Assembly (NCBI GenBank): GCA_007692585.1
Contig: REBU01000045.1
Span: 1-36,089, forward strand
DNA length: 36,089 nucleotides
Direction of reading: 5' to 3'
Source: Paracoccaceae bacterium
GTDB taxonomy: Bacteria; Pseudomonadota; Alphaproteobacteria; Rhodobacterales; Rhodobacteraceae
Shown here: one piece after another, positions 1-7,939 of the stretch
Position numbering within the stretch: the first letter of the stretch is position 1
Layout: every line of letters begins with the position of its first letter
Program-made: the position numbers and the translations under genes
Notes under the pieces: model-generated
Database searches by the model: none
What the model saw: only the letters and a program-made list of their open reading frames with translations
Told to the model about the DNA's origin: nothing

Positions 1-59
1 AGGCTCATCGCAAAAGGATCAATCTGCATCCCAAAAAACATCTGGAATGGGGGCAACAT
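1..59 (-). CDS. Possible start of a gene downstream of tonB (partial)
   Basis: An ATG at 59 opens a frame that stays open to the window edge and begins MLPPFQMFFGMQIDPFAMSL, rich in Met and Phe. It lies 9 bases past the tonB stop on the same strand, so it could be the next gene of the B12 operon. I see no convincing Shine-Dalgarno sequence, and 19 codons are too few to identify a family. It could equally be non-coding. Confidence 0.3.
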   Translation of the reverse strand, partial: MLPPFQMFFGMQIDPFAMS

Positions 60-68
60 AAGCGGGGG

Positions 69-878
69 CTATTCGAAGCGTAGCGGCAAATTGAACTGAT
101 GACTGCCCGAAATCCCGGCTGGTGCGCGCGGCAGGCGCGCGCGTTGCACTGCACTGATGGCCGCGGCATCAAGCGCAGCTTGGCCTGAGCTCTGCGCAAC
201 CGAGACGCTGACCAGGCGCCCATCGGCAGCGACTTGCAAGCGCAACTGCACGACCCCGCGCGCGCGCAGGGCCGGGCTGCGCTGCTGGCGCTGGATCGCG
301 GCGCGAATGGCCCCACCCCATTGCGCGAGTTGGCTGGCGCTGGCGGACGTGCCACTTTGCGTTTGCGCATCGCCTCTGCCTTGTTGCGCGGTCTGGCCTT
401 GCCCTGCTGCGCGTGAGGCGGCACGGCCGCCCGACTGCGGCGGGGGCGCCGCGCGCGGGGTCGGTGCGGCGGGGCGTGCCCGCGGGCGCGGCGTGTCGCG
501 GCGTTCGGGCTGGGCGAAGAGCTGCGGCACAGGGTCGGCTTCAGGCAAAACATCTCGCAAGGCCGGGGGCGTCATGGGTTGGACCAGACGTGTTGCATCG
601 GACGGAGCGATCACAGGATCGGGCAGCGCGTCAGGCACAGGGGCTGCAACAGGCATGGGTTGGGGTTCAGGCGCGAGCGCGGGCGGAGCGTCCCAACGGG
701 CCACCATCTCGGCAATGGCCTGATCCGCGCCAGCGAGGGGCGCACCGGGCTGGGTGATGTCCTGCGCCCCGCCCGCGCCCCCTGCGGCCATGCCATCGGG
801 TTGCGTCGCGGCAAACACCGCCAGATGCGCAAGCGCTGCGACAGAGGCAAAACCGAGAAATTCCAGCGCCGGTTTCAT
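69..878 (-). CDS. tonB: TonB-family energy transducer
   Basis: A 269-residue TonB-type protein that would carry proton-motive-force energy from ExbB/ExbD to an outer-membrane receptor, most likely the BtuB encoded in the same operon. An N-terminal hydrophobic anchor (about residues 5-25) is followed by a long Pro/Ala/Arg-rich periplasmic spacer (about 60-185). The C-terminal domain (about 190-269) holds the typical V-x-L-x-L-x-V-x2-D-G-x-L strand pattern, the A-x2-A-V segment and a final LPLRFE strand. Its ATG overlaps the stop of the upstream exbD by four bases, which supports translational coupling. It is the last clear gene of the riboswitch-led operon. The TonB call is firm; the partner receptor is inferred from synteny. 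Confidence 0.9.
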   Translation of the reverse strand: MKPALEFLGFASVAALAHLAVFAATQPDGMAAGGAGGAQDITQPGAPLAGADQAIAEMVARWDAPPALAPEPQPMPVAAPVPDALPDPVIAPSDATRLVQPMTPPALRDVLPEADPVPQLFAQPERRDTPRPRARPAAPTPRAAPPPQSGGRAASRAAGQGQTAQQGRGDAQTQSGTSASASQLAQWGGAIRAAIQRQQRSPALRARGVVQLRLQVAADGRLVSVSVAQSSGQAALDAAAISAVQRARLPRAPAGISGSHQFNLPLRFE

Positions 879-1270
879 TCTGCCCCCGTGATGGCGGCCA
901 GTGTAACCTCGGTGATCCCGGCCTGCGCCAGATCGCGCAAGGTTGCTGCAAACATCTCTGCCGCTAGTGCTGCATCCGCGCGCAGGATCAGCGGGCCGGG
1001 TGCCATGGCCAGCGCCGCGAGCGCTTCCGCGCCTTGCAGTTCGTCATGGATCAGCACACCATCCGCCCCAAGCCATGCAACGCGCGCGGCCTCAGGCAAG
1101 GGCGCATTTGTCCGCGTGAGAACGGGCGGCGTGAGCTCGACCGGGTCGGTGGGTGCGATCTGGGCAGACATCAGGAAAAAGATCAGAAGCAGGAACACCA
1201 CATTGATCATCGGCACCACGCTTTCGCGCGAGGGCTTGCGGGGCGGAGGCGAGAAATCCAGCCCGCTCAT
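875..1270 (-). CDS. exbD: ExbD/TolR-family biopolymer transport protein (second copy)
   Basis: A 131-residue ExbD/TolR protein: a short cytoplasmic N-terminus, one membrane segment (about residues 20-38) with the family PMINVVFLLLIFFL pattern, then a periplasmic domain. In known ExbB-ExbD motors the Asp in the membrane segment carries protons. Here the equivalent position in MINVVF appears to be Asn, while the neighbouring copy keeps MIDVVF. This copy may therefore be structural rather than proton-conducting, which is an inference from the motif. Four-base overlaps with tonB downstream and with the other exbD upstream show one translationally coupled set. Confidence 0.9.
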   Translation of the reverse strand: MSGLDFSPPPRKPSRESVVPMINVVFLLLIFFLMSAQIAPTDPVELTPPVLTRTNAPLPEAARVAWLGADGVLIHDELQGAEALAALAMAPGPLILRADAALAAEMFAATLRDLAQAGITEVTLAAITGAE

Positions 1271-1659
1271 GGGGTCACCACGACAAGGCGCGCATGCCCT
1301 GACGCCTGCAACAGTTCCGTCACGCGGGCCACGTCCTGCACGCGCGCGCCGTCGCGCGGGCGCAGGATGATGAGCGCGTCGGGCGTGGGCATCAGCGGGA
1401 CGAGCGCACCGGCCAATACCTCCGCGTCAGTCACAACCCCGTTAAGCCAGAGCTGCGCGCCGTCGAATTCAACAAGGCGGGGCGGGCCATCATAGGACGC
1501 AGCCCCGCTGCCACCAGGCGCGAGCGCGAGCCCCACATCCTGCCCGAAGCGCGCGGCCAGCATGAAGAACACCAACAGCAGGAACACCACGTCAATCATT
1601 GGCGTCAGGCTGGGGCGGCGCGCAGGGCGCGGGGTTGCGAAGCGAAACATCAAGCGCAC
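1267..1659 (-). CDS. exbD: ExbD/TolR-family biopolymer transport protein (first copy)
   Basis: A 130-residue ExbD/TolR protein with a basic N-terminus, one transmembrane helix (about residues 20-38) containing LTPMIDVVFLLLVFFM, and a periplasmic domain. The membrane Asp expected to be essential for proton use is present, unlike in the adjacent copy. Its start overlaps the end of exbB by 10 bases and its end overlaps the second exbD by four. Paired ExbD paralogs beside a single ExbB are common in TonB systems dedicated to one uptake pathway. Here they would power the cobalamin receptor. Confidence 0.92.
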   Translation of the reverse strand: MRLMFRFATPRPARRPSLTPMIDVVFLLLVFFMLAARFGQDVGLALAPGGSGAASYDGPPRLVEFDGAQLWLNGVVTDAEVLAGALVPLMPTPDALIILRPRDGARVQDVARVTELLQASGHARLVVVTP

Positions 1660-2273
1660 CCTGAGGTGAAGATGCGTGTGGCAAGGTCTTCAAGGTCAAG
1701 CTGCACGCGGTCGCAGATGCTTTCGAACCAGCTCAGCGCCATCGCCGCCGGGATCGCGACGGCCATGCCCGCCGCCGTGGTCAGAAGCGCCTGCCAGATG
1801 CCGCCTGCAAGTGCTGCGGGGTCCGCGCGATTGCCCTCGGCCTGCAGCGCCTGAAACGCTTCGATCATGCCCAGAACCGTGCCCAGAAGCCCGATCAGCG
1901 GCGCAATGGTTGCAATCAGTTCCAGCGCGCGCAAGCCCCGCCGCGCCTGCATCATCGCCATTTTGCCAATGCGCGCAGTTTCCTCGCGCGCGGCAGGCTC
2001 GGCCATCGCAGGCGCAAGCCGGGTCTGCATTGCGCGGCGCGCAACGCGGGCGCGCAACCCGTGGCGTGTGGCGAGCCGGGCCATTGCGTCTTCGCGCCCA
2101 CCCTCCTGCCAGGCGCGCACCGCCGCTTCCGACGGGCCGCGCGACCATGCGCCGAGCCGCGCCAGATCCCAGAATTTCCACAAAATCAGCGCCGTGGTCA
2201 GCACCGATAGCACCGCGATCACCCAAAGCGCCGGGCCGCCCCGCGCCAGAAACGCCATCAGTTCCGCATCCAT
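1650..2273 (-). CDS. exbB: ExbB/MotA/TolQ-family proton channel
   Basis: A 207-residue inner-membrane ExbB-type subunit forming the proton channel that drives TonB together with ExbD. A first hydrophobic segment lies near residues 14-32. A long cytoplasmic stretch follows, then the ExbB/TolQ signature region around residues 110-185 (IATIAPLIGLLGTVLGMIEAF, split by conserved Gly/Pro, and a second LLTTAAGMAVAIPAA membrane segment). The length is usual for the short ExbB class. It starts three bases after the cbiZ stop, so it belongs to the B12 operon. TolQ is the alternative, but linkage to tonB and a TonB-dependent receptor favours ExbB. Confidence 0.92.
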   Translation of the reverse strand: MDAELMAFLARGGPALWVIAVLSVLTTALILWKFWDLARLGAWSRGPSEAAVRAWQEGGREDAMARLATRHGLRARVARRAMQTRLAPAMAEPAAREETARIGKMAMMQARRGLRALELIATIAPLIGLLGTVLGMIEAFQALQAEGNRADPAALAGGIWQALLTTAAGMAVAIPAAMALSWFESICDRVQLDLEDLATRIFTSGCA

Positions 2274-2276
2274 CCC

Positions 2277-2969
2277 CTACCCTCCGCTGATCCGGCCAAT
2301 CGTGGCCTGCCAGTCACGCGCGCCCGCGCTGACCGCCGAGAGCACCGCCTGCCCGATCGCTTCGCCGATCGCCGTATGCAGCCCGGCATAGTCATTCGTG
2401 CCTTCGGGCGCGGCGATGGCGATGCAATCTGTCCCCGTGCCCGTCGCGCGACCGGCCCCGTCGGGCAGGTTGTGGCCGGCCTCCAGAATGGCCGCGGTGC
2501 GGGCTTGCGTTGCGATGCTCAACCCCTCCAGCAGCCCCGTTTGCGACAGCGGCGCGTCAAGCCGCAGGGCGATATTGATCGTGCCAAGCCGCGCGCGCAA
2601 CTCCTGCGCCAGATCGCGGTTCCAATCGCGGCCCGAGCGGTCAACGCGGTGACCGACGCGTTCGGCATTGGACAGTCCGACCGTGGCCACGGCCTGCGCC
2701 GTGACGCCCTCAACCTGCGCGGATGCCACATGATGCGCCGTCACATCGCGCGAAGTCAGCATGCAGACGCTACCCAGCGCGCCGCGCGTGCGCAATTCCC
2801 GGCGCAGCCAGTCGCCCACATCGAGGCCCTCAGGCAGATCGGCATTGCGCACCTGCCGCCACAGGATCCGGCTTGCGCGCAGGTAGCCCGCCCCATGCGG
2901 GGCCCAGGACAGCACCGGCAAGGGCGCGCCGAGGTCGAATTCCAGCCATGGGGCGTCGAGCCGGATCAT
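2277..2969 (-). CDS. cbiZ: Adenosylcobinamide amidohydrolase
   Basis: A 230-residue CbiZ-family enzyme. The family hydrolyses the aminopropanol side chain of adenosylcobinamide (and of pseudo-B12 in Rhodobacter) to give adenosylcobyric acid, so foreign corrinoids can be rebuilt into usable cobalamin. Family features seen are VSMLTSRDV-like text (here CMLTSRDVTAHH), the ATVGLSNAERVG segment and the GTGTDCIAIAAP segment near the C-terminus. I chose the ATG at 2969 because it overlaps the ATPase stop by four bases and the family similarity begins there; longer upstream frames lie inside the ATPase gene. Placement directly after a B12 importer fits salvage of imported corrinoids. Confidence 0.9.
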   Translation of the reverse strand: MIRLDAPWLEFDLGAPLPVLSWAPHGAGYLRASRILWRQVRNADLPEGLDVGDWLRRELRTRGALGSVCMLTSRDVTAHHVASAQVEGVTAQAVATVGLSNAERVGHRVDRSGRDWNRDLAQELRARLGTINIALRLDAPLSQTGLLEGLSIATQARTAAILEAGHNLPDGAGRATGTGTDCIAIAAPEGTNDYAGLHTAIGEAIGQAVLSAVSAGARDWQATIGRISGG

Positions 2970-3721
2970 ATCACCCCCACCGGCTGGACAATGGGACCGT
3001 CGGGGCTGGTGGTGATATGCGCACGGATCTGAAAGACCTCCGCAAGCAGATCGGGCGTCAACACGTCCTCGGGCCGCCCATCCGCCGCGATCCCGCCGCG
3101 CCAGAGCACCACAAGCCGCGTGCAATAGCGCGCCGCCAGCCCCAGATCATGCATCGAGGCGATGACCGTGCGCCCGCCTCGCGCTTCATCAGCCAGCACC
3201 TGCATCAACCCCAGTTGATGCGCGGGATCGAGTCCGGCAGCAGGTTCATCAACCATCAGAAGCGGCGTGCTCTGCGCCAGCGCCCGCGCGATCAGAACGC
3301 GGGCCTGCTCGCCGCCTGAGAGTTGCGTGGCGATGCGGCTGCGGAAGCTCTCCAGCCCCATCCGCGTAATCGCGCTGTCAATGGCGGCCTGATCCTCAGA
3401 CGCGGGCGCAGCACCAGGCGCGAGATGCGGCAGACGGCCCAGCGCGATCAGCGTTTCAACCGTGACAGGCCAGGCAATTTCACGCGCCTGCGGCAACCAA
3501 GCGACCGTTTTCGCGCGGGTTTTCAGCGCCAAGGCGGTCAGCGAGGACGCGCCGCGATGCGCCATCAGCCCCAAGGCACCGCGCATCAGCGTCGTCTTGC
3601 CCGCCCCGTTGGGACCGAGCAGGCCCACGCATTCGCCCGGCCCGATCTGTAGCGCGATGTCGCGCAGCACATCGCAGGGGCCGCGCGCGACGCTGAAATT
3701 CTTGAGCATCAGCCCGCTCAT
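2966..3721 (-). CDS. btuD: Cobalamin ABC importer, ATP-binding protein
   Basis: A 251-residue ATPase of the iron-siderophore/B12 (FecE/BtuD) group. Walker A is GPNGAGKTT near residue 36, the signature LSGGEQARVLIARAL lies near residue 140, Walker B is LLMVDEPAAGLD, and the switch His is in ASMHDLGLAARY. It would power the permease encoded immediately upstream. The start at 3721 gives a four-base overlap with the permease stop and places the first beta strand correctly. The frame stays open further upstream but only as antisense-like sequence within the permease gene. Siderophore or haem transport is possible for the fold; the riboswitch and cbiZ point to corrinoids. Confidence 0.92.
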   Translation of the reverse strand: MSGLMLKNFSVARGPCDVLRDIALQIGPGECVGLLGPNGAGKTTLMRGALGLMAHRGASSLTALALKTRAKTVAWLPQAREIAWPVTVETLIALGRLPHLAPGAAPASEDQAAIDSAITRMGLESFRSRIATQLSGGEQARVLIARALAQSTPLLMVDEPAAGLDPAHQLGLMQVLADEARGGRTVIASMHDLGLAARYCTRLVVLWRGGIAADGRPEDVLTPDLLAEVFQIRAHITTSPDGPIVQPVGVI

Positions 3722-4698
3722 GCCTGCGCCCGCGTCTTGTAGATCAGGTGCAGAAACAGCGGCGCGCCGACAATCGCGGTCAAAACGCCGAGTTTCAGAT
3801 CGCGCGTAGGCAGGATGACGCGCACGGCAATATCGGCCATCAGCACCAGCACCGCCCCGCCCAAGGCCGAAGCAGGCAGCAGCACCGAGGGGCGCGCACC
3901 AACCAATGGGCGCAGGATATGCGGCACGACCAGCCCAACAAAGCCAATCGCCCCCGCCACCGCCGTCGCCGCGCCGACCATCGACGCCACGCCCAGAACC
4001 AGCGCCAACCGCAAGCGGCCCAGATGCACGCCCATGGAGGCCGCGGCATCTTCGCCTAATGTCAGCGCGTCGAACTTGCGCCCTTGTGCGAGTAGCACCA
4101 GCCCGCCCAAGACGATGAACGGGGCCGCAAGCCAAACATGGGTCATCGAGCGGTCCTGCAGCGAGCCCATCATCCAGAAGACGATTTCGGAGGCCGCGAA
4201 CGGGTTGGGCGAGAGGTTCAGCACCAGCGAGGTCAGCGCGCCCGCGAGCGCCGAGACAGCGATGCCCGCAAGGATGAGCGTGATGGAGCCGCCATGCGCG
4301 CCTGCAAGTGCCAGGATGATCAGCACGGCCAGCACCGCCCCGGCGAGCGCTGCGAAAGGCAGCGCCAGCACATGCATCGCGGCAAAGCCTGTCTGGAGCG
4401 CCAGCACCGCGCCCAGCGCCGCTGATCCCGACACGCCGATCAGCCCCGGTTCGGCCAGCGGGTTGCGCAGATAGCCCTGCATCGCTGCCCCCGCCAGCCC
4501 CAAGGCCGCGCCCACCAGCACCGCGAGGATCGCGCGCGGCAGGCGGATTTCACGCATCACCAGCGTCTCGGCCAGCGCGTCGCCCCGGAACAGCGCCGAC
4601 AGCGCCTGAGCGGGCGCCAGCCCTGCCGGGCCGATGAGCAGGGAGGCCGCGAAGAGCACCGCCACCAGCGCGCCGAGTGTGATCCAGAGCGCGCGCAT
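3718..4698 (-). CDS. btuC: Cobalamin ABC importer, FecCD/BtuC-family permease
   Basis: A 326-residue, very hydrophobic protein of the FecCD/BtuC family, whose members form the inner-membrane channel of B12, haem and siderophore importers. Recognisable family blocks are REIRLPRAILAVLVGAALGLAG (shown in parts: R-x-P-R, then the Gly-rich helix), MQGYLRNPLAEPGLIGVSGSAALGAV, the GxAVSALAGALTS block and the GFVGLVVPHILR block. The ATG at 4698 lies one base past the upstream gene's stop and is a typical start just before the first helix. An ATG at 4713 is an alternative. It is tightly coupled to btuD downstream. Confidence 0.92.
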   Translation of the reverse strand: MRALWITLGALVAVLFAASLLIGPAGLAPAQALSALFRGDALAETLVMREIRLPRAILAVLVGAALGLAGAAMQGYLRNPLAEPGLIGVSGSAALGAVLALQTGFAAMHVLALPFAALAGAVLAVLIILALAGAHGGSITLILAGIAVSALAGALTSLVLNLSPNPFAASEIVFWMMGSLQDRSMTHVWLAAPFIVLGGLVLLAQGRKFDALTLGEDAAASMGVHLGRLRLALVLGVASMVGAATAVAGAIGFVGLVVPHILRPLVGARPSVLLPASALGGAVLVLMADIAVRVILPTRDLKLGVLTAIVGAPLFLHLIYKTRAQA

Positions 4699-4699
4699 C

Positions 4700-5554
4700 C
4701 TAGCCGCCCTCATGCAAGGCCGCGAGGCGCGCAATCGCGCGCAGCACGGCGGGCGTGCCGCAGACCCATTCGGCATCGCTCAGCGCATGAGCCGCATGCC
4801 GGTCGCGCAGCGCCTCCATCGCCGGATGGCGAAGAACGTCTTCGGATCTTGAAGCACCGGGATAGGGCTGGCCGGAGATCACGAGGTCAGGCATGAGCAT
4901 CACCAGCCGCTCCATCGCCAGCGTGCCCCCGCCCGAAAGACCGGCTTCTGCGGCGATATTGGTGAAGCCTGCGGCGGTCAGGATTTCATGGGCGAGCGAA
5001 TTTTCGCCCGAAGTGTAGTTATTGGCGTAATGCAGCGCGGCGCGGGTCGCGCGGTCACGATCTGCACGCAGGGTGGCCAGATCGGCCTCAAATTGCGCGA
5101 TCACCGCTTCGGCCTCCGCCTCGCGGCCCAGTAGGCGACCGACTTCGCGGATATTTTCGGGGATGGCGTCAAGCGTGTTGACGATGGGGAGCTGCGCGAC
5201 CTCAACGCCCAGACGGCGCAACAGCCCGACCGTGTAGGAGGACGTGAAGGTGCCCGCCAGGACCAGATCGGGGTTGAGGCGAAACACCTCCTCGCCCTGC
5301 CCGTAATTAATCGGGTAGCGCTGCGCTTCCTCCAGCATGACCGAGACATTGGGATCATGCGATATCCGCGAGATCGAGATGAGCTGGCCGGGCGCGGCCA
5401 GCATCATCGCCAGTTGATCCGTGCACAGATTGATCGAGACCACCCTTTCGGGTGGCCCCGCCAGCGCCGCCCCGGCCCAGAGGCCAAGGGCTGCGCCAAG
5501 GGTTCTAGAAGCGCGACGCAACGCCAAGGTAGAAGGCCCTGTCGGAGGTGGCAT
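4700..5554 (-). CDS. btuF: Cobalamin-type ABC importer, periplasmic binding protein
   Basis: A helical-backbone (BtuF/FepB class) substrate-binding protein of about 284 residues. An N-terminal signal peptide with a hydrophobic core (LGAALGLWAGAALAG) precedes the mature start PERVVSINLCTDQLAMML, typical of cobalamin-binding proteins. Later blocks NPDLVLAGTFT and LLRRLGVEVAQLP match the hinge region of the family. The start is uncertain. The ATG at 5554 overlaps the 3' end of btuB by 50 bases and gives a full signal peptide, and TTG codons a few residues later are alternatives. Its place between receptor and permease, under a cobalamin riboswitch, supports corrinoid binding; the substrate is inferred from context. 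Confidence 0.85.
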   Translation of the reverse strand: MPPPTGPSTLALRRASRTLGAALGLWAGAALAGPPERVVSINLCTDQLAMMLAAPGQLISISRISHDPNVSVMLEEAQRYPINYGQGEEVFRLNPDLVLAGTFTSSYTVGLLRRLGVEVAQLPIVNTLDAIPENIREVGRLLGREAEAEAVIAQFEADLATLRADRDRATRAALHYANNYTSGENSLAHEILTAAGFTNIAAEAGLSGGGTLAMERLVMLMPDLVISGQPYPGASRSEDVLRHPAMEALRDRHAAHALSDAEWVCGTPAVLRAIARLAALHEGG

Positions 5555-7385
5555 AGCCGGAAATCTGCTGATATTGTTTGTCGAACAGGTTCTCGACACG
5601 CAACGTCAGATCCGCGATGTCATTGACGCGGTAACGGATGCCTGCATTCACCACCGAATAGCTCGGCATCCCACCTGTGCGCCCGCCGACATGCTGCAAG
5701 CTGATATTCGAACTGACGCGGTCGTTCCATTCCGAACGCAGCCCCAAAGCAAGATCATGCCGCGGGACCCGCGCCAGCCGCGCGCCTGAGGGGTTACGCG
5801 CATCCGTGTAGGTATAGGCCAGATCGACGCGCTGCGTTTCACTCACGGGAATGGCCGCCCCCAATTCAAAACCGCGACGCCGGGTCTCGCCCTCGATGTT
5901 CTGATAGTGGTTGGTAAAGCCTGCAGGGACAGGGCTAGGGCAGACAGGGCTCCACGGCGTCGGGACTTCCCCGCAATAGGTGATCGCGTCATCCGTCGTC
6001 AGCTGAAACAGGGTTGTCGTGACCGTGGCCCCGGATGCAAAACGGTAATCAGCCCCGATTTCTGCGCTGATACTGGTTTCGGGGGCGAGGTCGGGATTGG
6101 GGGCAATGCTCCAGACCGGGTTACCCAATTGCTCGTTGATCGAGGGCGCACGGAACCCGCGCCCAAGCGCGCCCCGCAGCACAAGCCCGTCTGTCGCCTG
6201 CCATGCCGCCGCGATCCGGCCGGTGTAGAACGTGCCGAAGCCGGAATTGCGATCCGCACGGAGCGTTGCAGAGACATCCAGCCCATCGAGCGGGGCCCAG
6301 AGCGCTTGTCCGAAGACCCCGCTGGTGCGTGTGCTGTCAGGCCCTTGGCCACGCACGGTAATCGTCTCGCGCTGGGTGTCTGCGCCGTAGATCAGGGTCA
6401 GCGCCGGTGACAGCTCCGTGACGCCCTTGTAGGCGAAGCTGATGCGACGCCCCTCGAACACACCTTGCGGGTTGCCGCGCGGCTGGAACGCTTCGCGCTC
6501 AAGATCGTAGAGCGTCGCGCTTACTTCATGAACGCTGGTGCCGATGGCGTATTCCCCAAAGACCCGCGCGCCATAGTCGCGCCGTTTCAACAGGTTATCA
6601 ACATCCCTGGTCGCTAAGTCGTACTCATTGTCTGAACGCTGGAAAAACGCCGACACGCCCAGTGCCCCCTCATCGGTAAGCTGGTAGCGCCCCGAAAAAC
6701 TCAGACGGTTGGTTTCAAGCCCGTCAGGTTCCAGACCGGTCGCGCCGAGGAAAGGCTCATGGGTCGAAAAGCCACGGGAGCGCAGATGGCTGATATTGAC
6801 CGCGGCCTCGAAACGCTCGTCGCGGAAAGCAATCCCGTAGCGGGCGAGATAGGTGCGGAAGCTCCCGGCCTCAAGCTGCACGCTCTGGGTGAAGCCGTCT
6901 TCGGTTGCCCCAAGTGTGCTGATATTCACCACACCACCGACGGCAGACCCGCCGTAAAGCGCGGATTGCGATCCGCGCAAGATCTCGATCCGGCCAATAT
7001 CCGCAGTGGAAAGGGTGCCGAAATTAAATGCTGTCTGCGGGGAGGACGGATCATCAACGCGGATGCCGTCCACATAGACCGCGACATATTCAGGTCCGGC
7101 CCCGCGAATGCGCAAGCTGGCCGAGCCACCCAGACCACCGTTTTGCGTGACTGTCACACCGGGCAGTCGGGCGAGGTAATCGACAAGCTGGATCGCGCCA
7201 TCGGCTTCAAGATCCTCGCGCGTCACGACGCTGACTGATGACGCGGCGCGCGACAGCTCCGTGGGGGTAAGATTGGCGGAAAATGTCACTTCTTCCAGAT
7301 TGATGATCTGCTGCGCGCTTGCGGGAGCAGCCAGCGCGCCCACCAGCGCGGTCGAGGCGCAGAGCCTCAGGAATGTGTCTTGCAT
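5505..7385 (-). CDS. btuB: TonB-dependent vitamin B12 receptor
   Basis: A 626-residue outer-membrane receptor. A signal peptide (about residues 1-24, ending ASA) is followed by a TonB-box-like segment NLEEVTFSA. A plug domain comes next, with the motifs SVVTREDLEADGAIQLVDYLARLPGV and LRIRGAGPEYVAVYVDG (in parts), and then a beta barrel ending in the classic terminal aromatic, SRF. The ATG at 7385 has AAGGTG six bases upstream; a GTG at 7394 is less likely. It is the first gene after the cobalamin riboswitch and heads the uptake operon. The fold is certain; B12 as ligand is inferred from the riboswitch, the Btu importer and cbiZ. Confidence 0.93.
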   Translation of the reverse strand: MQDTFLRLCASTALVGALAAPASAQQIINLEEVTFSANLTPTELSRAASSVSVVTREDLEADGAIQLVDYLARLPGVTVTQNGGLGGSASLRIRGAGPEYVAVYVDGIRVDDPSSPQTAFNFGTLSTADIGRIEILRGSQSALYGGSAVGGVVNISTLGATEDGFTQSVQLEAGSFRTYLARYGIAFRDERFEAAVNISHLRSRGFSTHEPFLGATGLEPDGLETNRLSFSGRYQLTDEGALGVSAFFQRSDNEYDLATRDVDNLLKRRDYGARVFGEYAIGTSVHEVSATLYDLEREAFQPRGNPQGVFEGRRISFAYKGVTELSPALTLIYGADTQRETITVRGQGPDSTRTSGVFGQALWAPLDGLDVSATLRADRNSGFGTFYTGRIAAAWQATDGLVLRGALGRGFRAPSINEQLGNPVWSIAPNPDLAPETSISAEIGADYRFASGATVTTTLFQLTTDDAITYCGEVPTPWSPVCPSPVPAGFTNHYQNIEGETRRRGFELGAAIPVSETQRVDLAYTYTDARNPSGARLARVPRHDLALGLRSEWNDRVSSNISLQHVGGRTGGMPSYSVVNAGIRYRVNDIADLTLRVENLFDKQYQQISGYATSDRAFYLGVASRF

Positions 7386-7534
7386 CTGCAACACCTTGTT
7401 GCGACCCGGTCAGGGGCCGTGATCAGAAGTCTTGTCATACGGATGCAAACGCACCGCAGACGGCGAAAGATGCCACCGCTACGGTAAAACCGTTACCCGC
7501 AGCGCCACCCGCGCCGGGATAGGGTGATCACTTT

Positions 7535-7699
7535 GGCAGGTCTCCTGACTCGCGGGTCTCAGCTCTGTCGGGCCTTCCCATGACTTGCGTCACAGTGGCA
7601 TATGCCGACATCGCTCGCCGCCTACAGTTGCGGGGGCAGTCACGGAATTGCGCCCTATCTGGCCGCGCACCGCGTTCCCTATTACCGAAGGCAAGTGCC
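7535..7699 (-). promoter_or_regulatory. Cobalamin riboswitch in the btuB leader
   Basis: On the minus strand the conserved blocks of the adenosylcobalamin aptamer occur in order. They are a 5' GGCA, AATAGGGAA, TGCCCCCGCAACTGTAGG, the B12 box TATGCCACTGTG, CATGGGAAGGC, and the 3' block CGAGTCAGGAGACCTGCC. The 5' GGCA can pair with the 3' TGCC to close P1. About 150 bases separate it from the btuB start. In that leader, 7477-7504 can form a hairpin (ACGGT/ACCGT core with CGCT/AGCG outside) that may belong to the expression platform. Binding of cobalamin normally switches such operons off. Confidence 0.96.
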
Positions 7700-7705
7700 T
7701 TCGAA

Positions 7706-7939
7706 CCAAAGTAACGATGGGTTAACACTCGAATAGAGATTCGACAAGCATCGACACGGGCCCCGGACACAGCTTTCGCATGCTGGACGCGGGTGAGGAC
7801 ACTGGTCTGGGCTGTGGTGCGGCACTCGTCAATTCTCTGGACCTCTCGCGCTGAGCAGAATACCACACTTATCGCGAGCAACAGGGTCGACCAAAACACC
7901 AGAACGCGAAACACGCATTGATCAGGACGACAGTTTGTC
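7706..7939. other. Intergenic region between the B12 riboswitch and the nucleotidyltransferase gene
   Basis: About 230 bases that should hold the promoter of the B12 operon (minus strand) and that of the divergent nucleotidyltransferase gene (plus strand). I see no convincing protein-coding gene and no lasso-type leader peptide here. No clear -35/-10 pair stands out. Confidence 0.5.
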
